A stretch of 43,413 nucleotides of DNA. It comes from JBCBSS01 sp039819065. Its GTDB lineage: Bacteria; Bacteroidota; Bacteroidia; Cytophagales; Cyclobacteriaceae. The DNA is taken from contig JBCBSS010000055.1 of assembly GCA_039819065.1 (NCBI GenBank), positions 1-43,413 of the forward strand, in the 5' to 3' direction. Each line of letters begins with the position of its first letter. The stretch's first letter is position 1. A program made the translations under genes and the position numbers. Of the stretch, positions 10,001 to 17,663 are shown one piece after another. The notes under the pieces were generated by a model. That model searched no databases. It was not told the DNA's origin and saw only the letters and a list, made by a program, of their open reading frames with translations.

Positions 10001-11396
10001 GGGTGCAGACGAATACCAATGGAATTTTGGCGACGGACGTATTGTCAATACCACCAGTACCAATAACGTATTGCATACTTATCAAAGTGCTGGCGTCTAT
10101 ACCATAACCCTTTCTGCGGTTGGGAACTACCGATGCGTTACGAACGACGTTACAACTTTACAAATTAGCGTGAACCAACCGCCATTTGCGGTAGTTGACG
10201 ACGGCGTGATTTGTGAAGGTGATGACTTTATCCTTTTTGCATCTGGTTCCACGCAATATACATGGACAGATGAAAATGGTGATTTTCTTTCTAACAATGC
10301 CACACTCCGCGTCTCACCTACCTCTTCTACAACTTATTTCGTCAGTTTGAGTTCCTCAGAATGTTCCAGACTCGATACTGTCAATGTGGAAGTGATAGAA
10401 CTGGTACGCGTCAATGCCAGGGCCAACGCTATCAACTTAGGTAATCCTAACCTTGATAGAATCTGCTTTGGTGATGCGCTGGCTTTTGAAAACCTGAGTA
10501 CGGGAACGGAAGAATTCCAATGGAACCTAGGAGACGGAACGATCATAGACCAAAATGACTTGAATCCCATAACACACACCTACAGTACTCCTGGGGTCTA
10601 CACGGTCACGCTGACTGCACTAGGGAATAATCCATGCGTGGGCAACGCATCTACCAGTTTGCAGGTGACAGTGAGCCAGCCGCCTTTCGCAGTGGTAGAT
10701 GACCGTAGAATCTGTGAAGGTGATTCTTATCGACTTGAAGCCTTCGGTGGCAACAATTACCAATGGTTTGACCTGGACGGCAATGTCATTTCATCCGATG
10801 CTAGTTTCGATGTCTCCCCTACTGTTGATACTGATTACGTAGTGCTGATGGAAAGGGACGGTTGTACAAAGCAGGATACTGTCAGTGTAAGTGTTGTACC
10901 GGCACTAGACATCGATTTCACCTTTGAATTAGACTATGACTGCTGGAATACGCCAGTGCTCAAATTAACCAATACCAGCCAAGATAATACACCTTTCAGA
11001 TGGGACTTAGGAGATGGCAATTCGTCTGAGGAAAGCGAGTTCGAATATATCTATGAAATACCTGAAGGTTCAGACGGTCGTGCATACCGTGTATCCCTCA
11101 TCGCGGATAGCGAGTTTTGTAGGTTTGCCAAGACGGTCGATATTGACATCTTTCCTTTGAGAGTGCCTAATGTGATCACCCCAGATGACGATGGTTTCAA
11201 CGATAAGTTTGAAGTCAAAAGTCATGTACCGGTTTCATTGACCATCTACAACCGATGGGGTAAAACCATCTATGAGAACAAAGACTACCAGAATGAATGG
11301 TCGGCCGATAAAGAATCATCAGGTGTCTACTATTATTCACTTACTACAGCTGAAGATGTGACTTGCAACGGGTGGATACAGGTGATGAAGCAATAG
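7038..11396 (+). CDS. Giant type IX secreted protein: ENKGQW domain, SBBP-like repeats, three PKD/Ig units and CHU_C sorting domain
   Basis: 1452 residues. A signal peptide ends near residue 32 and is followed by a His-rich stretch (HPGHHHDHDHG). Residues about 49-275 form the N-terminal domain found in many such cargos (begins HFIENKGQW, ends ELVIDP). Residues about 280-770 carry beta-propeller repeats of SBBP type (YATYLGG, STFVGGSGNDG, WGGYLGGSFDETG). Three tandem units of exactly 167 residues start near 791, 958 and 1125, each a PKD fold (EWDFGDN, QWNFGDG, QWNLGDG) plus an Ig-like fold. A last PKD-like segment (WDLGDGNS) precedes the C-terminal CHU_C domain (VPNVITPDDDGFND to the end) that directs export by the type IX system. 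It is probably a surface adhesin or matrix protein. It stands alone. Confidence 0.93.
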   Translation: MVTYLTKPNKPLWVCAILIFSVLCTTPTAQAQHPGHHHDHDHGQKSPRHFIENKGQWHASIQYATEIGGGRVYFGEEGIHYLFYDAMAASERHFGKENYDAYLGSDAKLPESCSSEDFIGLHRLNVKFQGGDMSGWQPNQLNSTYYNYFYGNDTSQWVGKARAYSRLNINELYQGIDLVYYSEESQLKYDFVVAPGADPEAIRMNYNGQDDMQMVGLNLVIETSVNQITEYRPYAYQEIDGVKQEVACIYQLEGDVVTFGFPAGYDDCYELVIDPLLIFSTYSGSPADNWGNTATFGENGKVYSGGITNHFRSGLFLGEFPATSGAFQTSWGGIWDVAILKYDSLGQNLEYATYLGGDNSETPHSMIINAQNELLVFGTTSSTNFPTTAGSFQPDFGGGVDTDALGGVPFDNGSDFFIAKLSSDGSMLANSTFVGGSGNDGLLPTTNLLTRNYGDQQRGEVFVDANDNVYFAATTQSSDLFTNRGINSFDSVYGGGVTDAVVVKLSSDLSTMEWGGYLGGSFDETGLAVKVTKNNAVFAAGGTNSSDFPNFNNGFDNSYNGEIDGWVAKISSEGDTITSTSFIGTSDYDQAYFLDLDQNDEVYVLGQSRGPIPNTTGLSLGFGQFIQKYDTTLSQRILSATFGGSNGLEPNISLTAFLVNDCDNLYVSGWGNNTGNFTGFNYVNLNTSGLPTTIDAFKTTTTGQDFYLMVLNSDADTFLYGTFFGGSQAQIHVDGGTSRFDKSGIVYHSVCASCDGTSSFPTSNHAWSQVNASGSGCNNAVFKFDLASLRAIIRSNTVDLNNPGITQLCLGEEYAFENFSIGGEVFEWDFGDNTQVTRNDTLFVRHEYASPGQYNVTLRAIDQNTCIGIDVTSIRVNVIDPVFVVAPSDSICVGEQSILWAQGADTYRWTNEFGLLLSTNDTLIVSPNQSARYFVALESQGCPKMDSVDVIVEEFVDVDARTNVPGLTNPGVSSICLGDPILVENLSVGADEYQWNFGDGRIVNTTSTNNVLHTYQSAGVYTITLSAVGNYRCVTNDVTTLQISVNQPPFAVVDDGVICEGDDFILFASGSTQYTWTDENGDFLSNNATLRVSPTSSTTYFVSLSSSECSRLDTVNVEVIELVRVNARANAINLGNPNLDRICFGDALAFENLSTGTEEFQWNLGDGTIIDQNDLNPITHTYSTPGVYTVTLTALGNNPCVGNASTSLQVTVSQPPFAVVDDRRICEGDSYRLEAFGGNNYQWFDLDGNVISSDASFDVSPTVDTDYVVLMERDGCTKQDTVSVSVVPALDIDFTFELDYDCWNTPVLKLTNTSQDNTPFRWDLGDGNSSEESEFEYIYEIPEGSDGRAYRVSLIADSEFCRFAKTVDIDIFPLRVPNVITPDDDGFNDKFEVKSHVPVSLTIYNRWGKTIYENKDYQNEWSADKESSGVYYYSLTTAEDVTCNGWIQVMKQ
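9408..10910 (+). repeat. Three in-frame tandem repeats of exactly 501 bp
   Basis: The leucine anchor preceding NPG/NPN lies at 9435, 9936 and 10437, giving an exact 501-nt period. Each unit codes for a PKD domain and an Ig-like domain. Units 2 and 3 are most alike, both carrying a QPPFAVVDD segment, which points to a more recent duplication of that pair. Confidence 0.85.
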
Positions 11397-11480
11397 ACAG
11401 TCCGTTCGGTCAGTTTTCTCATGTAATTTTGCGCTGCTTTTACATTGGTAATTGCCCTTACTATTCCCACCTATTTAGAT

Positions 11481-11488
11481 TACCTTTG
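11481..11488 (+). promoter_or_regulatory. Candidate -7 element (TACCTTTG) of the ABC-F gene
   Basis: Matches the Bacteroidota TAnnTTTG consensus and lies 23 nt before the ATG. No well-spaced -33 TTG was found. Confidence 0.4.
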
Positions 11489-11511
11489 CGGCTTGAAAAA
11501 GTAGCATAAGA

Positions 11512-13149
11512 ATGATTGCAACCAACAACCTGTCATTACAATATGGCAAAAGAGTTTTATTTGAAGACGTCAATATCAAGTTTACCGAAGGTAATTGCTA
11601 CGGCGTTATCGGTGCCAACGGTGCCGGAAAATCCACATTTCTTAAAATTCTATCCGGAGAAATAGACCCCAACTCAGGGGCTGTCAATATTGAGCCTGGC
11701 AAGCGAATGGCTGTGCTCAAGCAAAACCACTTCGAGTTTGATGAGTCACGGGTCATAGATACAGTAATGATAGGCCACAGTGTGCTATGGAACATCATGC
11801 AGGAAAAGGATGCTATCTATGCCAAGCCTGACTTTTCAGAAGAAGATGGTATACGCGCTTCAGAATTAGAAGCAGAGTTTGCTGAAATGGATGGCTGGAA
11901 TGCAGAATCAGATGCAGCAGCTTTACTCAGTGGCCTGGGCATACACGAAGATGATCATTACAAGCTACTGAAAGAACTCAGTGGTAACCAGAAAGTAAGG
12001 GTACTTTTAGCACAGGCACTTTTCGGCAACCCGGATATTCTCATCTTGGATGAGCCTACTAACGACCTGGATTTGAGAACCATTGGTTGGTTAGAAGATT
12101 TCCTGCTGGAATTCAAGAATACGGTAATCGTTGTTTCTCACGACAGACACTTTCTGGATACTGTGTGTACACACATGGTCGACATCGATTTTAGCGCCAT
12201 CAAGCTATTCACCGGTAACTATACATTCTGGTATGAATCGAGCCAGTTAGCTTTATCGCAAAGAAATTCAGCCAACAAAAAGGCGGAAGAAAAGAAGAAA
12301 GAGCTTCAGGAATTCATTGCCAGGTTCAGTGCCAACGCGGCCAAATCAAAGCAAGCTACCAGTCGTAGAAAGCTGCTCGATAAAATCAATGTCGAAGAGA
12401 TCAAACCTTCTACCAGAAGGTATCCGGCTATTATATTCACCCAAAACAGAACTGCGGGTGATCAAATTCTACAGATAGAAGGGTTAAGTAAATCTGTCGA
12501 TGGCAGAACCCTTTTCAAGGATCTTGACCTTTTTGTAAACAAAGGAGACAAAATAGCGGTACTGAGCCAAGATAGCTTGGCTACCTCTTCTCTCTTTAAG
12601 ATACTGACGGAAGAACAAACCGCAGATAGCGGTACTTTCAAATTCGGCCAAACCATTACCAAGGCCTACCTTCCTAACGAAAACGCTCATTATTTCGAAT
12701 CAGATGACAACCTGATCGATTGGCTGAGACAATTCTCAGAAGGAGAAAAAGATGAGGTGTATATCAGGGGCTTTCTAGGCAAAATGCTTTTCTCGGGCGA
12801 AGAGACGTTCAAGAAGTGTAATGTACTATCCGGAGGAGAGAAAGTAAGGTGTATGTTATCGAAAATGATGCTTGCTGAGGGTAACCTCCTCATTCTCGAT
12901 GAACCGACTAACCACCTTGACCTTGAGTCGATCACTGCTTTGAATAATGCTCTGAGGGATTTCCCTGGCACGGTGCTTTTTACATCACATGACCATACCT
13001 TTACACATACCATTGCCAACCGCATTGTAGAACTAACACCTAATGGTTGCCTTGATAAGCTCATGAGCTATGACGAGTACATAGAAAGCGAGCAAGTGAC
13101 TCAGCAAAGAGAGCAGCTTTATGGTCAATTTACTGGCGCTATACTTTAA
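11512..13149 (+). CDS. ybiT: ABC-F family ATPase of the YbiT type
   Basis: 545 residues, normal for the family, with two ATP-binding cassettes and no membrane segments. Cassette 1 has Walker A GANGAGKST, a signature reading LSGNQ and Walker B ILILDEPTND. Cassette 2 has a degenerate P-loop (VLSQDSLATSS in place of GxxGxGKS), signature LSGGEKVR and Walker B LILDEPTNH. The linker between them carries SANAAKSKQATSRRKLLDKI, the stretch that marks the YbiT branch. ABC-F proteins bind the ribosomal E site and act on stalled or slow translation. The first signature (N for G) and the missing second P-loop are departures worth checking. A cyclophilin gene follows after 30 nt. Confidence 0.93.
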   Translation: MIATNNLSLQYGKRVLFEDVNIKFTEGNCYGVIGANGAGKSTFLKILSGEIDPNSGAVNIEPGKRMAVLKQNHFEFDESRVIDTVMIGHSVLWNIMQEKDAIYAKPDFSEEDGIRASELEAEFAEMDGWNAESDAAALLSGLGIHEDDHYKLLKELSGNQKVRVLLAQALFGNPDILILDEPTNDLDLRTIGWLEDFLLEFKNTVIVVSHDRHFLDTVCTHMVDIDFSAIKLFTGNYTFWYESSQLALSQRNSANKKAEEKKKELQEFIARFSANAAKSKQATSRRKLLDKINVEEIKPSTRRYPAIIFTQNRTAGDQILQIEGLSKSVDGRTLFKDLDLFVNKGDKIAVLSQDSLATSSLFKILTEEQTADSGTFKFGQTITKAYLPNENAHYFESDDNLIDWLRQFSEGEKDEVYIRGFLGKMLFSGEETFKKCNVLSGGEKVRCMLSKMMLAEGNLLILDEPTNHLDLESITALNNALRDFPGTVLFTSHDHTFTHTIANRIVELTPNGCLDKLMSYDEYIESEQVTQQREQLYGQFTGAIL

Positions 13150-13179
13150 CATACCTATAACATAATCTATAAGGATAAT

Positions 13180-13620
13180 ATGAAGACTGCAGAAATTCAC
13201 ACCGGTAAGGGAGTAATGAAAATTGAGTTTTTCGAAAAGGACGCTCCTAACACTGTTAAAAACTTTGTAGACCTTGCTGAAAAGGGCTTTTATGATGGAC
13301 TTACTTTCCATCGTGTCATTCCTAACTTTGTAATCCAGGGAGGTTGCCCTGATGGAACCGGCGCCGGAGGCCCGGGCTACACCATCGACTGTGAGTTAGA
13401 TGGAGAGAATCAGTACCATGACCGTGGGGTGCTGTCAATGGCCCACGCAGGTAGAAATACCGGTGGTTCTCAATTCTTTATCTGCCATAACCGCCAAAAC
13501 ACGCAGCACCTCGATAGAAACCACACTGCTTTCGGAAAAGTGTACGAAGGACTGGATGTGATAGATCAGATCGGTCAGGGTGACGTAATGGACAAAGTAG
13601 TGATCAAAGAAGAGGCGTAG
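13180..13620 (+). CDS. Cyclophilin-type peptidyl-prolyl cis-trans isomerase
   Basis: 146 residues, a minimal cyclophilin domain. Landmarks are FHRVIPNFVIQGG with the catalytic Arg, GTGAGGPGYTIDCE, the substrate-pocket MAHAGRNTGGSQFFI segment and a FGKVYEGLDVID tail. With no signal peptide it should act in the cytosol as a folding helper for proline-limited steps. It lies 30 nt after the ABC-F gene and is followed by a strong terminator, so the two are probably co-transcribed. Confidence 0.95.
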   Translation: MKTAEIHTGKGVMKIEFFEKDAPNTVKNFVDLAEKGFYDGLTFHRVIPNFVIQGGCPDGTGAGGPGYTIDCELDGENQYHDRGVLSMAHAGRNTGGSQFFICHNRQNTQHLDRNHTAFGKVYEGLDVIDQIGQGDVMDKVVIKEEA

Positions 13621-13662
13621 GGTTTAGACCTTATTGCTTTAAGTAAAAGATATAATACCCAG

Positions 13663-13691
13663 AGTGCGATGTTTTACGTCGCACTTTTTTT
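13663..13691 (+). terminator. Rho-independent terminator after the cyclophilin gene
   Basis: AGTGCGA (13663-13669) pairs with TCGCACT (13679-13685) around a 9-nt loop, followed by a run of T to 13691. It marks the end of the ABC-F/cyclophilin unit. Confidence 0.85.
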
Positions 13692-13710
13692 GTGCCCATA
13701 CATAGATTTT

Positions 13711-13858
13711 AGTCGTTTGTGTCGACACAAATGATGGCGAAACGTCTCTACTGGAAAAACATCGAATTTCTGCCGTCATTCCCTTGCGATCCCGATAGCT
13801 ATCGGGAGAGACTTGGGAATCTCACGATCAGACTTGTAAACTGTAAGGTCAGGGATTG
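13711..13858. repeat. Intergenic palindromic repeat A, copy 1
   Basis: Starts with the perfect 16-bp palindrome TTTGTGTCGACACAAA (13716-13731), then AACGTCTC, a TGCCGTCATTCC segment, the perfect palindrome CCCGATAGCTATCGGG (13791-13806) and GAGAGACTTGGGAATCTCACGA. Copy 2 is 364 nt downstream in the same orientation. A related form is at 37367-37538. Confidence 0.8.
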
Positions 13859-13901
13859 CTTCTTCCTCCTTCGTCGTCATCGCAATGACAACTCCTCCCT
13901 G

Positions 13902-13970
13902 CCCTTGTTGGAGTTGTCTCCAACAAGCTTAAATCGCAGTTTTGTTGGTGAAAACACCAACAAAGGCATA
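13902..13970. repeat. Intergenic double-hairpin repeat C, copy 1
   Basis: Two perfect 10-bp hairpins in a row: CTTGTTGGAG/CTCCAACAAG (13904-13927) and TTTGTTGGTG/CACCAACAAA (13941-13964). The two stems share the core GTTGG, as if one arose from the other. Confidence 0.8.
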
Positions 13971-14003
13971 AAACTATAATATCAGAGATTCCCCGGATTT
14001 CCC

Positions 14004-14072
14004 GCCCTTGTTGGAGTTGTCTCCGACAAGTTTAAATGGCAGTTTTGTTGTTGAAAACTCCGACTAAGACAT
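14004..14072. repeat. Intergenic double-hairpin repeat C, copy 2 (diverged)
   Basis: Repeats copy 1 in the same orientation about 100 nt away. The first stem is kept with one mismatch (CTCCGACAAG), while the second has decayed (TTTGTTGTTG against CTCCGACTAA). Confidence 0.75.
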
Positions 14073-14074
14073 AA

Positions 14075-14261
14075 AGTCGTTTGTTTCGACACAAACGACG
14101 GCGGAACGTCTCAAGTCTAGAACATCGGATTTCTACTGTCATTCCTTTGCGATTCCGATAGCTATCGGGAGAGACTTGGGAATCTCACGAACAGACTTGT
14201 AAACTATAATGTCAGAGATTTCCCGGATCTTCTCCTATGTCGAAAACCGTGGAATGACGAT
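14075..14261. repeat. Intergenic palindromic repeat A, copy 2
   Basis: Begins AGTCGTTTGTTTCGACACAAACGA and repeats copy 1 through the CCGATAGCTATCGG palindrome (14155-14168) and GAGAGACTTGGGAATCTCACGA. It continues into GAGATTTCCCGGATC and GTGGAATGACGATCG, a tail also found at 37478-37525. Confidence 0.75.
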
Positions 14262-14372
14262 CGTAGGTCTGTGGCAAATCTACCTCTTTGATAATGAGTG
14301 CTTTCGGAGGTGAGAGGTTTCTCTCCCGATATGTCGAAATGGAAAATTGACTTTCTCCTGAGCAAGCCCCAC

Positions 14373-14726
14373 TCAAGTATAAAGCCAGGCCCAGGCTATA
14401 AGCACCAACTGGAATGGTAATCTCCAAAAGAGGAATTTTCCGGATATTTTAGGATGACCTTTTTGATACATGTAAAGATTAGCAGGAAAAACCGCTATTA
14501 GCAACGCAATAATACCCCAGGCCGCAAAAGACCGGTAAGTCGGGATGAACATACCGACGCCTAATACGACCTCGGCTAGTCCTGAGAGGTAATTAATCAT
14601 TTTGTGCCAGGGCAAATAAGGCGGAATAATCCTTAAGTAGAATTTGGGGTTAACGAAGTGATTGACACCTGCAGCAGCATACAAAGCCCCCATGATGTAG
14701 CCGGTTATTTCTTGCCATAAGTCCAT
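14373..14726 (-). CDS. DoxX-like integral membrane protein
   Basis: 117 residues with four predicted membrane helices. The first helix reads ITGYIMGALYAAAGVNHFVNP, followed by a short loop with PPYLPWHKMINYLSGLAEVVLGVGMF and, near the end, FPANLYMYQKG; this is the layout of the DoxX/MauE-type small membrane family, linked to thiol or quinone redox in some members. Divergent from a sigma-factor gene across 74 nt, so the two could share control. The family call is good; the substrate is unknown. Confidence 0.85.
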   Translation of the reverse strand: MDLWQEITGYIMGALYAAAGVNHFVNPKFYLRIIPPYLPWHKMINYLSGLAEVVLGVGMFIPTYRSFAAWGIIALLIAVFPANLYMYQKGHPKISGKFLFWRLPFQLVLIAWAWLYT

Positions 14727-14800
14727 ACCGTAAATGTAATTCCTATTTTGAAAATGCCTTCCTTTCCGTTAGCTTGATAATAAACACTAATTAACCAACT

Positions 14801-15601
14801 ATGAACCAAGAGCAGTTCACCCAAGAATTTGAAAGCTTCCGTGACCAACTGAAGTCGTACATTCTACGCATCACTGCTAGTGCCTCCGATGCTGAGGATA
14901 TTGTTCAAGACACTTACATCAAAGGCTATGATAAGCTGGATACTTTTCGAGGTGAATCATCCCTGAAGACCTGGATTTTTGCTATCGGTTCTAACCTTGC
15001 AAGGGACTTGCTCAAATCCCAAAAAAGGTGGCCAGAGCATGTGACGGATATTTGTAAAGAGGCGGCGCTAGCCAACCGTCCTTTTTTTGAAAAGGCTATG
15101 GAAATACGCATGACTTCGCCTCAGGGAGACTTCGAAATCAAAGAGCATATCGCCTTTTGCTTCACCTGCGTTGCCAAGTCCCTTCCGCTTGAAGAACAAC
15201 TGACGCTCATGCTCAAGGAGGTTTATGATTTTAAGGTAAAAGAAATCAGCCAGATATTGGACATCTCCGAAGCCATGGTCAAGTATCATCTGCATTTGGC
15301 CAGAAAGAAAATGATCGAAGTATTTGATCACCGTTGCTCACTGATCAACAAAGAGGGCATTTGCCATCAATGCACGGAATTGAATGGCATCTTTAACCCT
15401 AAACAAAATGCACAGGAAGAGCTCGTAAAAATTGATATGGTCAAGGACTCAGAGAATAGGGACAAAGAACACCTCTTCGACCTACGCATGCAAATCACCA
15501 AAGGAATTGACCCATTCAAATCCGGAGCAGCCGAGTTGCAACTGCATCATTTAGAGCACAATAGAAAGGTGATGGAAAAATATTTAGAAAAAAATCCATA
15601 A
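14801..15601 (+). CDS. ECF-type sigma-70 factor with a C-terminal extension and two CxxC motifs
   Basis: 266 residues. Region 2 spans about 10-75 (DAEDIVQDTYIKGYDKL, FRGESSLKTWIFAIGSNLARDLL) and region 4 spans about 125-175 (LPLEEQLTLMLKEVYDFKVKEISQ, then SEAMVKYHLHLARKKM). The linker holds CFTC at 120-123 just ahead of region 4, and after region 4 comes Cys179 and CHQC at 188-191. A further 75 residues (LNGIFNPKQNAQEEL onward) form a helical extension not present in minimal ECF factors. It should direct RNA polymerase to a small regulon. The cysteines suggest a metal or thiol switch, which is inference. No anti-sigma gene follows; a SRPBCC protein gene is next, 49 nt on. Confidence 0.9.
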   Translation: MNQEQFTQEFESFRDQLKSYILRITASASDAEDIVQDTYIKGYDKLDTFRGESSLKTWIFAIGSNLARDLLKSQKRWPEHVTDICKEAALANRPFFEKAMEIRMTSPQGDFEIKEHIAFCFTCVAKSLPLEEQLTLMLKEVYDFKVKEISQILDISEAMVKYHLHLARKKMIEVFDHRCSLINKEGICHQCTELNGIFNPKQNAQEELVKIDMVKDSENRDKEHLFDLRMQITKGIDPFKSGAAELQLHHLEHNRKVMEKYLEKNP

Positions 15602-15650
15602 TTCCCTATCGTTCCATTCGGCCCAATCGTCAAAGGTCAAAAACAACGAA

Positions 15651-16157
15651 ATGAAGTATTTACTATTGACATTGACGATTATGACAAGCACAATTTCTTT
15701 AGCCCAGAATGGAAAAGCTAAAACCATTAAAAAAACCTTTAGCAGACAAACAGCAGTAAGCATTGACATCAACGCTGATCCTGCCATTATTTGGTCTCTC
15801 CTCACCAATGCCTCAGATTTTCCCAGATGGAATTCTACCATCGTAAGCCTTGAAGGAGAAATAAAAGTCGGTCAAAAGATCAGGTTGAAATCCGTACTTG
15901 ATGACAAGCGCGTTTTCAAAATCAAGGTAAAAGAAATGATACCTGAAAAGCGCATGGTATGGGGTGATGGCAAAGGCACCAGGGTTTTCACACTTTCTAG
16001 CAATAACGGTGTTGTCACCTTCACCATGGACGAAAAAATGGGCGGTTTGATGTTTCCTATGTATGCTAAATACATCCCTCCCTTCGATGAGAATTTTGAA
16101 CAATTTGCTCGTGACTTAAAGCAAGAAGCAGAGCAGATTCAGAAAGGCCAGGACTAG
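15651..16157 (+). CDS. Secreted SRPBCC-family (Bet v 1/polyketide-cyclase-like) protein
   Basis: 168 residues. A signal peptide ends near SLAQ (about residue 19). The rest is one START/Bet v 1-type fold: ADPAIIWSLLTNASDFPRWNSTIVSLEGEIKVGQKI, then a KRMVWGDGKGTRVFTL strand and the long C-terminal helix ENFEQFARDLKQEAEQIQ. Such folds bind hydrophobic ligands in a deep pocket. Export of the fold is less common, and the ligand is unknown. Co-directional with the sigma factor, 49 nt after it, so probably in the same unit. Confidence 0.85.
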   Translation: MKYLLLTLTIMTSTISLAQNGKAKTIKKTFSRQTAVSIDINADPAIIWSLLTNASDFPRWNSTIVSLEGEIKVGQKIRLKSVLDDKRVFKIKVKEMIPEKRMVWGDGKGTRVFTLSSNNGVVTFTMDEKMGGLMFPMYAKYIPPFDENFEQFARDLKQEAEQIQKGQD

Positions 16158-16164
16158 CATTACA

Positions 16165-16197
16165 TTGGAGGTTTTCTAATATCAAGCTAACCTCCAA
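16165..16197. terminator. Stem-loop after the SRPBCC gene
   Basis: TTGGAGGTT (16165-16173) pairs perfectly with AACCTCCAA (16189-16197) around 15 nt. There is no T-run after it, so it is only a possible terminator. Confidence 0.4.
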
Positions 16198-16254
16198 ATT
16201 CCCTATCTTTTCGATGGCAAGATTAGCCTAAGTAGACAAAGTTGAATTTTCCCT

Positions 16255-16262
16255 TAATTTTG
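16255..16262 (+). promoter_or_regulatory. Candidate -7 element (TAATTTTG) of the S41 peptidase gene
   Basis: Matches TAnnTTTG and lies 29 nt before the ATG at 16292. Confidence 0.35.
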
Positions 16263-16291
16263 GTTTCAATTTTGATACTTAGGCTAGCCAT

Positions 16292-17539
16292 ATGAAGATG
16301 CCGCTTTTCTTATTTTCTCTATTATTTTTTGTTGGTCATACCAATGCACAGGGTAATTGTGACTGCCTATCTGAGCTAGACTTCACCTTACAAGAATTAG
16401 CCAAAACTCCCAGCTACAAAGCACAGATCAAAGGTGAGCGCAAACAGGACTTCGAGAAGTATGTGAGTGAAATCCGAGAGGATATTAGAAAAGACCCGTT
16501 AATCGATATTCACTGCCTGGTTTACTTACAGAAGGTAGTCTACGAGGTCAAAGACAATCATTTAGGCATAAGGCCCAGCACGCCTATATTGGATGAAAAC
16601 AATCAAACAGCGTTGCGCCAATTCAGAGCGTCAGCGGCTTTCTTAAAGACGCCCAAGTCAAAACTGAACTTAGATTCACTTCAACAATACCTCAAGACCA
16701 AAACCTCCGCTGATATCGAAGGCATTTATTACTCAAATTCAGGCGCCACAAAACTGGCAGTGTACTACCTGGATTCAGGAAGATATCGAGGTGTGATACT
16801 GAACTCACAGTCTTCTTTATGGGACAGGGGGCAAATTAAGTTCAACATGAACACCGATGAAGAAACGGCGCTGGCGTTGATATACAATGGCATGCATGAA
16901 GGCATGTATTTCGTTGATCGCTCGGGGAAGCACCTGCTGTACAAATGGGGATATAAAAAGGAGGGTAAACAAAATGATTATTTCAGAAAGCGCAGTAAGC
17001 TACGTACCAGCCGGTTGAAGAATATAAAAGGGATACCCTATCTGTACCTAAGCTCTTTTAGAGGTTCCAATGAGAATTTCAAGATACTCGACTCGCTCTA
17101 CACTTTTTCATTGCCTTTGCTTGGTAAGGCGAAAGATATCATCATCGACGTCCGGGACAATGGAGGAGGTGGTGAACGCACTTACAATAGGCTGATCAAG
17201 TCGCTAGAGAGCATGGCGAAAAGGCCTAAGATACATGTCATGATCAACCGGTTTACTGGCAGTGCCGCCGAGCACTTTACCTTGGAAATGAAGCGGTTAG
17301 GGGCAACGGTTTATGGAGAAAACTCCCTTGGAGCCATCAATTATAGGTACCCCAATAAAGGCAATAAAGAACCGGCCAGTACGCCGTGCTTCAAATATCG
17401 CCTATTCATGACCACCGCACATAACAGAAAACAATATCGAAACCTTACTCTGGAACGTGACGGCATCACACCTGATTTAACGTTGAAAGAAAGCGAGGAT
17501 TGGATAGAACAGCTAGTTCGAATCATAAAACAGAACTAA
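16292..17539 (+). CDS. Secreted S41-family serine peptidase
   Basis: 415 residues with a signal peptide ending at NAQ (residue 20). After a helical N-terminal part with a CDC pair (23-25) comes the S41 catalytic domain, about 245-400: IPYLYLSSF, KDIIIDVRDNGGGG, then MINRFTGSAAEHFTLEMK, where Ser324 sits in the position of the tail-specific-protease nucleophile, and a GITPDLTL end strand. I see no obvious PDZ domain, unlike CtpA, so it belongs to the shorter S41 branch common in Bacteroidota. Periplasmic or extracellular proteolysis is expected. It stands alone between repeats and intergenic hairpins. Confidence 0.88.
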   Translation: MKMPLFLFSLLFFVGHTNAQGNCDCLSELDFTLQELAKTPSYKAQIKGERKQDFEKYVSEIREDIRKDPLIDIHCLVYLQKVVYEVKDNHLGIRPSTPILDENNQTALRQFRASAAFLKTPKSKLNLDSLQQYLKTKTSADIEGIYYSNSGATKLAVYYLDSGRYRGVILNSQSSLWDRGQIKFNMNTDEETALALIYNGMHEGMYFVDRSGKHLLYKWGYKKEGKQNDYFRKRSKLRTSRLKNIKGIPYLYLSSFRGSNENFKILDSLYTFSLPLLGKAKDIIIDVRDNGGGGERTYNRLIKSLESMAKRPKIHVMINRFTGSAAEHFTLEMKRLGATVYGENSLGAINYRYPNKGNKEPASTPCFKYRLFMTTAHNRKQYRNLTLERDGITPDLTLKESEDWIEQLVRIIKQN

Positions 17540-17663
17540 AGCTATTCTGCTTTACAAAAATGAGCAGCCTATTGCTTTACTAGAAATGGTGTTCTAGCAG
17601 ATATAATGCAGTAACGCCAAAAATGGTATTAAAACCAAGGGCAGGATACTGGACACGAACTTC

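Noticed and set aside
9408..10910. Possible recent assembly duplication in the giant protein gene
   Set aside because: The three units differ clearly at protein level, so they are old in-frame duplications rather than an assembly error.
13719..13979. Plus-strand 86-codon open frame
   Set aside because: It lies wholly within repeats A and C, and its sequence follows the palindromes rather than a protein pattern.
13902..14072. Possible CRISPR array from repeated hairpins
   Set aside because: Only two unequal copies with related spacers, and each copy is a double hairpin; no cas genes are present.
14212..14427. Minus-strand 71-codon open frame overlapping the DoxX-like gene
   Set aside because: It covers the tail of repeat A and the antisense-frame end of the DoxX-like gene; composition does not look coding.
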